Positions 9,871 to 21,352 of a stretch of DNA of 64,000 nt are shown piece by piece. The notes below the pieces were generated by a model. That model was not told where the DNA came from and did not search any database. It worked only from the letters and a program-made list of their open reading frames with translations. The stretch covers positions 140,314-204,313 of the forward strand of contig RWJK01001013.1 in assembly GCA_004335835.1 (NCBI GenBank), written 5' to 3'. Every line of letters begins with the position of its first letter. Within the stretch, counting starts at the first letter, position 1. This stretch comes from Scenedesmus sp. ARA3. Its lineage: Eukaryota; Chlorophyta; Chlorophyceae; Sphaeropleales; Scenedesmaceae. The translations under genes were made by a program, and so were the position numbers.

Positions 9871-12800
9871 CCCCAGCAGCACCGCCTGCGCTGGCTCCAT
9901 CTGCGTAGTAGGCTGCCCAGGCGTCACCCTTGGCCCCTTCCGGCTCAAGGATGTCACTCTCATCCTCGCTGCAGCCCAGCAGCAGCAACATCAGCAGCAG
10001 CAGCAGGAAGGGCAAGCCGTTATTTACATTGCAAAAAGCAGGGGTTGTGTGTCGGCACCGTAGATAAAAGAACCCACCCGCACAGATTAGCTGGCAGCTG
10101 CCAAGCTGCACTAATAGCAGCGTGCAAAAGCTGTACTGCTGGAACCCGGGGCCTGTTACTGCTGGCAGCTTCACTCTCCTGAGAGCCTGGCAAGCATGGA
10201 TCTCTTCAACCAGCACTGATCACCATCCGCTGCCAGCATTGTGGAAAATGATGGTGCCATGCACTCACAGAGGTTTGCTTGGGTGCGCCGCAGCACTGGC
10301 GTTGGCATCATACTCCACACCAAACAGGGGGCAGTTGGCGTACGCCTGCAGCAGCAGTGCATGGGCAGCAGTGGCAGCAGCAGCTCTGAGCCTGCAGTCG
10401 GCGACAACTGCACATGCCATTGCGCACTCAGGACACTTGACTTGCAGTAAATCAGAGACGCCATCGCCATGTGCATGTGCTGCTGCCTCTGCACCCAGAA
10501 CCACTAGAGCTGAAGCGCTAATGCCCGCAGCTCCACGCTGGTCAAGATGGGATTTGTGACAAGTCCCGTTGCCAACAGTAACGCCGTTGACTTGTTGTTG
10601 CAGGTGTACTGCCAAAAGCTGTATGCGCACACACCTGCAGCAGGCTACTCCAGCGTCTCCTTGGGGTCATCTACACAACCAAAACGTCTCTGGATATAAC
10701 ATGAGAGATTTGGTGCTCAAGGGTGTGCAGTGTGTTTTACGGTGCTCACTCTCCTTTTCTGGTCTCAGACCTGTGTTCAACCTGTTGTGGCTCATACCAT
10801 CCAAGATGGTGCCAGGACCCACATGTAACTATCCTCTCTCAGAAAAAGCGCAACCACAGTGCGACTGGTACAGATATGCTACCGAGAGCTTCACCTGCAG
10901 CAGGCTGCTCATCTCCTTGTGCACGTACTCCAGCGTCTCCTTGGGGTCCACCCTGAAGCCCAGCACATAGCCGCCAGAGGCAGCACTGGTCTCCACCACC
11001 AGAGCAAGTCCAAATTTGCTGTCAGCAATGCGCACGGTCTTGATCTGTGGCGGCAGCCGGTACATGGTGGCAGCAGCAGCGGTGGCAGCAGCAGCTGTTG
11101 TTGAAGACGATCATGTGAAGAGCAGCACCACCAACGCATAGACTCCAATGATGCAGCTGCTGGTCGCCTGCTAGCAACAGCTGCAGCCAACAGAGCTAGG
11201 GGCCGTTGGCTGCTTGTCTGACTGCCAAGATCCACACGTTGCCAATCAGCACAAGGCCGCAGCACTATTTGAGCTCTGTGCCAGGCCGCGCACCTGCAGG
11301 TAGGGTATGCTGACGTTGAAGGAGGCGGCCATCTTGCTGTGCCACACCATGCGCACGTTGGTGATGTACAGCGCGCCCAGGTTGCCCGCCTCACTGGACA
11401 GGTTGGACACGCCGTCCACGCGGCTGTACGCCACCTCGCGCGGCAGCAGCTTCAGCTCCTTGTCCACAAGCAGCGCGCCTGCAGGCCAAGAGGCAGACAC
11501 ACACTACAGCTTTCACAATCACCACAGCAAGAACATAATTGCAGGGCCACCTCGCGCGGCAGCAGCTTCAGCTCCTTATCAACCAGCAGCGCATGCACAG
11601 CAAACGCAGCAAACACATGAATCGCAGCACTACATTGTAGTAGCCCAATGTGCTGGGTCCTACCTGTTGCGTCGGCGGCTGAACACCATGTTGCTGCTAA
11701 ACGGCAAGAACATGTATCACTGTATGTGGCATAGCTGCTGTGGTGCATAGGAGCAGGTAGTCTTCACTGTGCTTTGTGTGACGTTGAGGTATGTGTTGCT
11801 GCTGTGGTCAGCTGCCACATGGCGTGAACATCTCTGCTGGGCAGTTGTCATAGCAAGCACACCAAACACTGGTAAACATTGCAGGTCGATGGCGCACCTC
11901 TCAGCCGCAGCTCCCTGTAAGGCCTGCTGGCCTCGTATGCTGCCACTAGCGCCTGCAGTGCTGCTGCCAGGCCTGGCTGCCGCTCTGTGAGGTCTGTGAA
12001 GATGAACTCAAAGCGCTGCTGGTTCTGCCGCGCCATGACATACAGCGCGTCAGCAGTTCCTGCAAGCACCACAACACGCAGCAGGCCTTGTTGTGATGAC
12101 AGAAGGTCCCTTTTGACTGCTTGCTGTCAGGCGTGCGTGCACTGGCGTTGCTTTGGAGTTGTGAAATAGTGACAAGTGTACTTACAATGTCCAGGGTACT
12201 CGTGTGTTTTGTTACACTGCTCGGTCAAGCACAGCTGCCCCGCAGCAACACAGCCTCTGTTCCTTCACAACAGTTCACAGCCAGTGGCAGCTTCAACACT
12301 TGCAGGAATCCTGCTGCCATGCTGCTGCGGCGCCGCTTGCCTTTTAGCCTTGAGCTGACTGGCCGCACTGCTAGGCTTGTGATGGCATCCAGCCCCATGG
12401 TGATGCTGGTGCGTGCCTGCTTGCTGCTGCGCCAGGTCAGCCGCAGGTTGGTCAATGTGAGCCTGCCAGCCTCGCCATTGTTGCCTTTGGTGTCTTCAAC
12501 AGGGTCCTGCAAGGAGTTTGGCGGTGTTATTGTCTAAATCATGTGAGCTGTAGTGTGGGTATGCCAGGTGAATTGACTGGCGCCTGCAGCGTCAGGTTCT
12601 GGCAGGGCTGCTGAGGCAGGCAAAGCAGGTGTGAGGTGACTGGCGCTATGTAACCCATCCTTCAAAGGAGATGCATGCACAGCAAGGCATCAGCCACATG
12701 TGCAAGCTGCTTAGCTGCCATGGAATGCTGAAGTTGCTTGCAGGATAGTGAGCTGCAGTAGTGCTGGAGCAGGTGACAGGTGCACCAACAGTTTGGGGTT

Positions 12801-13013
12801 GCATGCTGCTGCTACTGCTGCTGCTGCAGCATGTGTTGCAGCAGAACTTGCCGCTTCCCACAAACACAACGTACTCACAAAGGTTTCCAGCACCTCCTCG
12901 CCTCGCCTGCACTGCAGCTGAGCTGGTGCTACATCAAAGCGGACCTCTCTGTCCTGCCAGACTTCATCCGCCTTCTTCCCAAACAGCGCTTCAGCTAGAC
13001 TGGGTCCATCCAT
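9785..13013 (-). CDS. BBS5: BBS5, BBSome subunit
   Basis: BBS5 is a phosphoinositide-binding subunit of the BBSome, which moves membrane proteins in cilia. Exons on the minus strand: 13013-12879, 12506-12341, 12059-11898, 11478-11294, 11044-10895, 10345-10269, 9968-9785; 352 residues, close to the animal protein. Landmarks: [88 protein letters not shown] and the C-terminal [18 protein letters not shown]. These cover both PH-like halves. Intron 2 uses a GC donor (AAAAG|GCAAGC at 12341/12340), and only this choice keeps the frame. The gene is head-to-head with the USP gene. Exon 4, exon 5 and the terminal exon have partial copies nearby. Confidence 0.97.
10635..10672 (-). repeat. Partial copy of the BBS5 exon 5 3' end
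   Basis: The string ctccagcgtctccttggggt of exon 5 (10928) recurs at 10648, 280 bp further along the coding strand, together with the cacctgcagcaggct donor context but with the intervening ~12 bases deleted. It lies in intron 5. Confidence 0.75.
11545..11595 (-). repeat. Partial copy of BBS5 exon 4 start
   Basis: Repeats the first ~45 coding bases of exon 4 ([16 protein letters not shown]) 116 bp upstream on the coding strand, within intron 3. The copy lacks the YSRVDG continuation and would terminate or shift. Confidence 0.8.
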
Positions 13014-13731
13014 GTTGCTGTGAGCTGGTTTGAATTTACATCCAAGGGTTGATCTATGCTGCCTCTTGCTGTTGCTGCATCAGCTGCTGCCCGCTAGCAC
13101 AGCTGGGCTGACCGCTCGCCTAGTAGGTCAACGACGTAAGGAACTGTCAGTGCAGGTGCCGGCTTCCCTCTGATGCTGCCTGCCGCATCAGGGCCACACA
13201 GGATATATTTTGTATGCTTTAGTGGTGCCAGGTGGCAGTGCGCATGCAATGATGTCAACCAGTAACCTTTGCCACCCTTTTCACAGGAGCAGCACAGAGA
13301 AGTTTCACAACCTTGTTTGATCGTGCACTCACAGCAGTGGAGGGAGATGAAGCAATCCAGAACACGGAGTTTGATGCAGCGTGCGTTGCACTGCATTGAA
13401 GCTTTTCAGGTGTTCAGGGTGTAGAAGAAGCCCATGCGAAAGTGACTGGCGCTGCTCAAGCCCACTTCTTTTGCTGCGCACTCTCAAAGCTCCTGGTGAC
13501 TTTTAGAGAGCTGATTGAACGTTGTGGACAGCTAGACCACAGCACCTGACGAGGCAGCAGTTGTGTCGGGAGAGTACCTGCTCACGAATGCACAGCCATC
13601 AGCCACTCTCTTTGAACAAGTACATATATTTCATGTTGTTTGATGTTTTGTGAGCCCAGCCCACGCAAAGGATAAGCACAGTTGCTGCTGCTCGCCCCTT
13701 GCGAGAAAGCAGTTCACTTGCTGTGAGCAGC
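13014..13731. promoter_or_regulatory. Divergent interval between BBS5 and the USP gene
   Basis: A 718-bp interval between two head-to-head start codons. AT-rich patches occur at 13200-13215 (gatatattttg) and 13619-13632 (gtacatatatttcat). No coding signal is supported. Confidence 0.4.
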
Positions 13732-16700
13732 ATGCCTAGCTCAAGGAAGTTCATCCTAGCGGTGAAAACGTGGGGCAGCGATGAAGCAATCCACTCTTGG
13801 AAGTATCTGAAGGCCCATATCCTGCAGGTGGGCATGGGACCTGTGCTGCTGTTGAGAAACTGCAAATACTCAACCTGCCTGTTGCGTGGATGGCAGCAAG
13901 CGCTTAGCTCTGTCTTTTTGGTGAAGCCTGTAGTATCAAAAGGGTGCTGTAGGTGTAACATGTCTAGGCTGACGCCTGATCACTAGCTGTGCTTAACGCT
14001 GCTGGATGTTGCACTGCCTGATCCAGCAGAACTCCAAGGATGGCGGCATGTGGAGTGATGAGCTCGTTGTGGTGCACATCAACAAGGGCAAGACCAAGGA
14101 GAAGGAGCCCTGGGATCAGGGCGGTGCTGTCATAGCTGGCATGAAGACAGCATTGCAGCCCTACAAGCACGATGTGTTTGACCTGGAGGTGTGTTTGACA
14201 ACACATCTTGAACTGTGCCATGCGTGCCGCGCTCTCCTGTTGGTCATGTGAACATCATGCTAGTGCCTGCGCAGCTTTGATGTTTGCGGGCTTCTGCACT
14301 GCACGCAGCTTCTGGGTGGCTGACGGCATTTGCGCGAAGGTACCCTTGCTTGCAGGAACACTGTTGTGTCCAATTCAGCGTACAAGCTACCCAGCGTTAG
14401 TTTCATTGCTACTGCTGTTGCGTGCGTACGTATGCAGGGTGACCCTGGGCCGCTGCTGGTTGACATTGCCAACAAAGAGCAGGCGGACATACTGGTGCTG
14501 GGTGGGTTGCCTGCAGGGCAGAAAAGCAGTAAACACAGCAGCAAGGCGCAGCAGCAAAAGCAGCACGGGCGTGCAGCCTTGATGACAACAGCAGCAGCAC
14601 TGCATGGCGGCGATACAGAGGTCTTGGTTCTGTGGCAGTACGTCAATAGTGCTTGGCCTTAGCACAACCACCACTGTGCCATGGCATCGCTGATCAGGGC
14701 TGTACAGCAAGTGGGCAGTACATACCTCACCCGCTAGCAGGATACGGTATAATGTTTCATATTGGTTGCTGCTGCAGCGACACGTGGGCGCAATGCTATG
14801 AAGAAGGCGATGATGGGCAGCATGACAGACTTTGTGATGCAGCGTGCCAACTGCGCATGCCTGGTGGTGAAGCCACAGGTGAGCAGCTGCTGAGCGCTGT
14901 GCTTCTGCAGCTATGCATGGCACATGGCACCACATGTTCTCGGTGCTCCCGTATATCTGCACGCGTCACAGCTGCTAGGTGGGCCCATGGTGCTTAAGTC
15001 GAGTTCGCGCACAATAAGGGCAGCATATACACACGATGCAGAGGCTAACCATCCTGCCTGCGCCACTGCTTCTTTGCTGCAGGTCGGCGCTGGGGACACG
15101 TACCGCATGAAAAGCGCAGCCAACCCGCAGGGTGCAGGCGCAGCAGCAGTGAGTGCCGCAGCGGTGTGTCGAATACTTTGGTGACAGAATGCAACAGTGC
15201 CCTTGCCAGCTGCGGCAGCTACCAGCAGAATCCCGGTCGGCGCAAACATGGTATCAGGATGCGGCAACCAGTGCGCTGGCTTGTGCGTTGTCCTGCGCTG
15301 TCAGTTACATAAGCAGCAACAGCAGGCACAGCCTCTTGGGAAGACTGCTCTTTAGCTGTTAGCAGCGTCGCCTTTTTCACACAAAGCACAACACCTTTCT
15401 GCATCAGCTGAGCATGTCTTCCGCTTGTACGCCCTGTGCAGGCGCTGCACGCTGTGCCAGCGCAGCCACGCGCCCAGAGCCCTGGCTCCAGCCCCATGTT
15501 TGGCCGCATTCAGACGCTGCACGGCAGCACGCCCTTCAACCGGCGCGTGGCGATCGCCTACGACACCACCGCCAGCGGCCGCTACCTGCTCAAGTGGGCC
15601 AGCGACACCATCCTGGAGCCCACAGACAATGTGTTTGTGGTGCGCGCAGTGCCCAAGGTAGGTGGCAGGAATGCAGCCCGCGGCTGCTGCAGCTAGCTGT
15701 TTGCTGGTAGACAAGGTCGAAGCACACGCTGGCAGCTCTCGTGTATGTACTGTTGCTGACAACGCCACTAGAACTGCATTGCGTGCATCAGCAGCACGGT
15801 GTCGTCTGATGCGAGTGTCTGCTGTGCTGCTGCGTGTTGCTCCGCTGCAGCTGCAGATGCGCAAGCCGGGCACCTCGTTTGCAGACAAGAACAACGTGCA
15901 GCGGCTGGCGGGCGATGCTCTGCAGGGCATGCCACATGTGACCACGTTCAATTTGCAGGTGGGCGGCAGCACCCTTTGGTTCATGCCTGCATGTGTGTGT
16001 AGGTTGACCATCGGTTGCATCTGTTGTAATGAGGTGCAGCTGAACCCAAGCAGCTTCCCAACGCTGCAAACATGCCAGCACCGGGCAAGGTGGAGTGCAA
16101 GGATATCTGTAGGCTTCCAACAGGCACCCGGCTTACATAAATGGCAATCCTAGTTCTCTGCACTGTCTCTTGCCCTTGCTTTTGACATCTGTGTTCGTGT
16201 TGTTGATGTGTTAGTGACTGCTTATTTCCGCCGCCGCCACGCCCTGCAGCAAGGCAACGCGCGCAAGTCTGTGCTGGCGTTTGCCTCCAAGGAGTCGGTG
16301 GACCTGCTCATCGTGGGCATGTACAGGCCCAACACGCGCAGGAAGGGCCTGGCGCTGCGCGGCAACGCGGTGATCGTGGCCAACAGGTGCGTGCAACAGG
16401 AGCATCAACCAACAGGGACTTTGCTGTGCCGGTCAGCTGCTGACATGTTGTGGCTGGTGCATGCTTGCACAGCTGCACCACTCGACAGCTTTGCGCAGGC
16501 CACTAATGTCTTGCTGTGCTTTGGTTCACTAAGCAATGCTTGAAGCGCTGCATGCCGCTGCTGCCGTTTCCAGGTGTGCGTGCCCCTGCCTGGTGGTGCC
16601 CATGTCGGAGGCCGCGCTGCAGTCCTGCGTGAAGGGCACAGACCTGGAGCTGGCAGCAGCAGAGGAGGAGGAGCTGGCCAGCGGCAGCGAGTCAGACAGC

Positions 16701-17745
16701 GACGATGACGAGGCCAGCCCAGGCACACCTACAACAGCAGCAGCAGCAGGGGTTGCAGCAGGCGGCGCATTTGCTGGCGCAGCAGCAGCAGCCGCGGACG
16801 GTGCTGATGAGGAGAGGGAGGGTGCGGGGATGTCGCTGGAGCAGCGCGCCGGCTCGCCTGAGCCAGGCAGCTTGGCGAGCTTCAGGGGCAACAGCGCGGC
16901 AGCCATTAAGCAGATACGTGCACCGATTGAGGCGTTCTTCAAGCGGCGCGGCAGCACTGGCGCTAGTGCGGCTGGCGGGCTGAGCGGCAGCAGCGTGGAT
17001 GGTGGCGGCGACAGGCATGCGGCGCTGCTGGCGGCGCTGCAGGGCGGCGGCAGCAGCAGCAGCGGCAGCAGCCTGCAGCCGGGGCGCTACATTGTGGAGG
17101 TGGACAGCAGCGGTGAGTGTGTAGGAAGAGTGTGCACACCAAAGCAAACTTGTTGGATTGCATGGTGCGAGCATGTGGACAGCCATGTGGCTAGGTCACA
17201 GGGTAATTGCCCAGTGGGTGTGCCACGCTGCTCAGCACATATGCTGGCATGGCGTGTAGGCTCGCTCAGATGATGAGGCTATCTTTGATTACATGTGCAG
17301 CCATCCCCACCATGCTGCTTGTCTTGCAGGCTGCAATTCAAGTCACTGCTAGCTGCTGCTGCTGACTGATGTGCATGACCTGCCATATGCAGGTGCCGTC
17401 AAGAACATCAAGCCCAGCGACAAGCACCACCACCACCCCTCGCCCTTGGCACCAGCAGCAGCAGCAGTAGCACCAGCAGCAGGACTGAGCAGCAGTGAAA
17501 CAGGAGCAGCTGCTGCAGTGAGTCCCCTGAGGCTTACAGACCCTGGCTGTGAGCCCCAGCAGGCAGCTGATCTGGCTGATGCTGCTGATCTGCCGGCACC
17601 AGCAGCAGCAGCAACAGCGGAGGTGCCTGGTGGCAGCAGCAGCACTGCTCAGGATGTGCAGCAGCTGAAGCAGCTGCTGGCTGAGCGCGAGGCTGAGCTG
17701 GCTGCTTTGCGCCAGCAGCTGCAGCAGCTGCAGCACTCTGCATGA
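13732..17745 (+). CDS. Tandem universal stress protein (USP) with acidic linker and C-terminal coiled coil
   Basis: Exons 13732-13827, 14030-14188, 14438-14501, 14778-14878, 15083-15148, 15442-15657, 15851-15958, 16250-16386, 16574-17112, 17393-17745 give 612 residues with closed phases. Domain 1 (about 1-140) has FILAVKTWGSDEA, EGDPGPLLVDIANKEQADIL and TRGRNAMKKAMMGSMTDFV, a normal USP core with the GS nucleotide-loop motif. Domain 2 (about 180-330) has RRVAIAYDTTASGRYLLKWA, SVDLLIVGMY and CACPCLVVP, but its loop (NTRRKGLALRG) lacks a clear G-S, so nucleotide binding may be lost. The remainder is acidic and Ala-rich with a final coiled coil (QQLKQLLAEREAELAALRQQ). USP domains bind ATP or sense stress in other organisms; the specific role here is unknown. 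A short candidate exon at 14356-14379 was not needed. Confidence 0.87.
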
Positions 17746-18106
17746 GGAGTGGTTGCTGTTGTTGCATGGCTAGGCACGATGGTGTGTCTGGTATGGTATT
17801 GACCCTATGCACTGCTGTATGGGCGCAGGAGCATTGTCAGCGGTGTTGGTGCTTCGAGGCTGACCTTGCCAGGGGATCAGACTTTCAAGTTGGAACCACT
17901 GCTTCTATGTTTGTGTTGCATGCATGCTTATCCACGGTGGGACAACCATACGGTGTGAAGTTTTGGCTTTAGCTGTTTTCGGAACGCCTGGCACAGCCTG
18001 CAGGTGCCACAAGCATGTGTTGGATCCAGCATATGCATGTGGGCTCAGGCATGAGTTGGGTACCTGTTCATCACCAGCATGCGCCGTGAGGGCTGGCGTG
18101 GCTTCC

Positions 18107-18111
18107 TGTAA
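18107..18111 (+). terminator. Candidate polyadenylation signal TGTAA for the USP gene
   Basis: TGTAA is the usual poly(A) signal in chlorophyte algae. This copy lies about 360 bp downstream of the USP stop codon and before the ClpC start, a normal distance for such a 3' UTR. Confidence 0.45.
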
Positions 18112-18127
18112 ATGTTTTATCTTGAAC

Positions 18128-18140
18128 ACTTATATATAAT
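18128..18140 (+). promoter_or_regulatory. TATA-like element upstream of ClpC
   Basis: A TATATATAA stretch in an otherwise GC-rich interval, about 350 bp before the ClpC start codon. It is compatible with a core promoter plus a long 5' UTR, but it also sits just behind the USP poly(A) candidate, so the assignment is weak. Confidence 0.25.
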
Positions 18141-18489
18141 TCAAGCCCTGAGCAGCACCCCTGATGGTGAGCTATATCATTGGAGAAACCGGTTTTCGTT
18201 CCAAGACCGAGAGCCGTGTCGCAGACCTCACAGAAAATGTATATCTGCATCATAAACAGCAATTCACATTCTAGGTGCTTCGCATGACATCCACCTGGCA
18301 AATGACACGCTGTAACATTTGGACATATTTGCCCCGATCAGGCGACACAACTACTATCTCCGCCCGTCATTGTGCTTTTAGGCCTTGTAGTGAATTTTGT
18401 GCTTTGTTGCAGGCCCATCAACGCGCTGGGAGCCACACACACGACAGGCCGCAGCTTGAGGTGGTGCCTGAGATAGAGGGAGCTTGAGG

Positions 18490-20234
18490 ATGCAGAGCAG
18501 TCTTCGCCTGGGCGGGGCCCAGGGCGTGCAGGTAGCAGGCCAACATGGCAGGGTGGCAAGCCTGTCGCCCAAGCATGCAGCTGGCCGTGTCCGCAGGCAG
18601 CTCAGGTGCCAGGCAGCACTCGCCCCAAGCAGCAGCTTCATGGGCGCGCGTGTGGCTCGCACCGCTGCTCCACATTATGCAGCCAGGAGGACGCATACCA
18701 GGGGCAGGATGGTGGTGAAGGCTATGTTTGAGCGCTTCACGGAGAAGGCCATCAAGGTGCGGTGGGGCTCAGATCGGCGCCAGCAGCTGGCCATTGCGGC
18801 TGCATCGCGCCAGAGCAGCAGATCTTTTTGGCTATTATAATTGGGGCTGCGCTAGCGTGGTGCTAGGCAATGGCGGGGTGGTGGTGTTGGTGTGTTTGCC
18901 ATCAGCGAGCAGTTTCGTTGAGGAGTAGCTTCAGCACGGCATTAGAAGGTCCATAGGGCAGCTTAGGGCGTCAGGGGTTTATTGCTGCTGGCTGGGTGCC
19001 TCTGGCCATGCAGCAGGGCAGCAAGTGCATGAGACCCTCATGCACGCATCCGGCCCACACATGCTTTTCCATGCACCATGCATGGCAGCAGCAACAGCTT
19101 TGGCCTCATGCAGCCACATACAAATCTCTTAGCAATTAGTAAACGTAGGGGGTGTTTGCAGCAGCGCTGTGGCCACCTGTGTGTGCTTGGGGGCGTGGGT
19201 TGCATGGTGCACCTGTATAGTAGCATAGCTGCACACAGCTGTGCATTGTATGGTTGAGCAGCGCAGCAAAGCAAGGCACAAGGCGTGCAACATGCACAGA
19301 ATCTCCTGCAAGTGCATGTTATAATTCAAGGCAGCTCTTGCCGTGTTCATGGTGTACATGTCTTTGAAATGGCGCATGCTGTTGCTGTTTCAAGGGTGAA
19401 ACCCTAGTCAGCTGGCATGCCATATGCTGGTTGTTGACGGCACTCCTGCCGATCATGCTGACCTGCATGGTGCTCAGCTCACAAGCTCTGCTTGTGTCTG
19501 CTCTGCTGTGGTTGCAGGTGGTCATGCTCGCTCAGGAGGAGGCACGCAGGTGTGGCTTGCTGCAGCTGCTTGTGTGGCTGCTACTGCCTGGCAGCCAGTC
19601 AGGCATGATGTCCATGCTGTGCATGTGGGCATGCAGCCTTATGCAGCATCATCCGGCTTACGGTGTGCATCTTTACGCACACCCCAGCAGCGGCCGCACA
19701 TGCAGCATGTCACGCCGCTGTTGTCCGAAGCCTGTGTGCAGCATGCTGTTGGCCCCTCTTCTGCTCAGCAAACTTTGGCAAACTATATAATCTTCTTTAT
19801 CATCTGCCATCCTTTTCTACCCCATGTATGCATCTCCACCATGCCTGTGTGCAGCCAACTCCTGCGCTCCCTCTCGCTCTGTCAGTCTTTCGCTCATCGT
19901 CCGTCTCTTCGTGCGCCGTGTGCCTAATATCACTATGCCTTTACCATCACCCGCCGCAGGCTGGGCCACAACTTTGTGGGCACGGAGCAGATCCTGCTGG
20001 GCCTCATCGGCGAGTCCACCGGCATTGCCGCAAAGGTGCTCAAGTCCATGGGCGTGAACCTCAAGGACGCGCGCGTGGAGGTGGAGAAGATCATCGGCCG
20101 CGGCTCAGGGTTTGTGGCGGTGGAGATCCCCTTCACACCCCGCGCCAAGCGGGTGCTGGAGCTGTCACTGGAGGAGGCGCGCCAGCTGGGTGAGTGCTGT
20201 TGCTACGATTCCGCTGCTGCTGCTGCTGCTGTTG

Positions 20235-20268
<34 letters not shown>

Positions 20269-21309
20269 GTGTGAAGTGCGGGCGCCACTGATTGCTTGCA
20301 GTATTGCTAACAACCATCGTGCAGCTTCTTTGTTGATGTGACAGACACACATACAGCATGTCTGCATGCAGGCAGGCCAATCCCGTGTTGTTCAGGAGAA
20401 GCAAAGGTACTGCAAGGCTGCAGTGTCGCAGCCACACTCACATGCTGCCTGCTGTTCCTGCTGCTGTACCCCTCTTGCCCCGCAGGCCACAACTACATTG
20501 GCACGGAGCACATCCTGCTGGGCCTGCTGCGCGAGGGCGAGGGCGTGGCTGCACGCGTGCTGGAGACCCTGGGCGCTGACCCCAGCAAGATCCGCACACA
20601 GGTGCGTGGCGCAGCAGCAGCTCATTGTACAGAATATCCATTCACTGCATTGCCATGCAGAAATATCCATTCACTGCATGGCAATGCATGGAAGCACAGC
20701 AGCTTACATGTCTATGGCTGTACGGATGCAGCAGTCGGCTAAGCTGCTGCAGCGCCTGCCGTGGAATTGGTGGCTTCAGCAGCGGCTTGTTGATGCCTCA
20801 CAGTTGCTCCCCCTGCCTGCTCAAAGCTGCACATCATGGCACATCCTCAAGTTGCCCAACATAGTGAGCTCACCATGCTGCCGCCTGCTGCTGCCTCCTG
20901 CAGGTCATCCGCATGGTGGGTGAGAGCCAGGAGGCGGTGGGTGCAGGCGTGGGTGGCAGCTCCAGCGGCACCAACAAGATGCCCACGCTGGAGGAGTACG
21001 GCACCAATCTGACCCGCCAGGCAGAGGAGGTGGGCGGCCGGCTTGCAGGAACTTGCAGTGCGCTTGCAGGAAAGCAGTGGCAGTATTGTGACAGGGGCAG
21101 TGGAAGCAGCGGCTGCAGCAGGCGGCTGTGGAGTGGCTGCAGCAGGCGGCTGTGGAGTGGCTGCAGCAGGCGGCTGAGGAATGGCTGCAGCATGCTGTAT
21201 CAGGGAGAGGCAGAGCGTTTGCAGCAGCAGGTGTTGTTGTGGCTTCTGTATACAGTAACCAGCAGGCTGCTGGGTCATCAAGCATCGCATGCTCACACAT
21301 AATTCTCAA

Positions 21310-21352
<43 letters not shown>

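Noticed and set aside
14356..14395. An extra exon in the USP gene (EHCCVQFS...)
   Set aside because: Joining 14188 directly to 14438 restores a natural USP sequence in phase (FDLEGDPGPLLVDIAN), so the extra exon is not needed.
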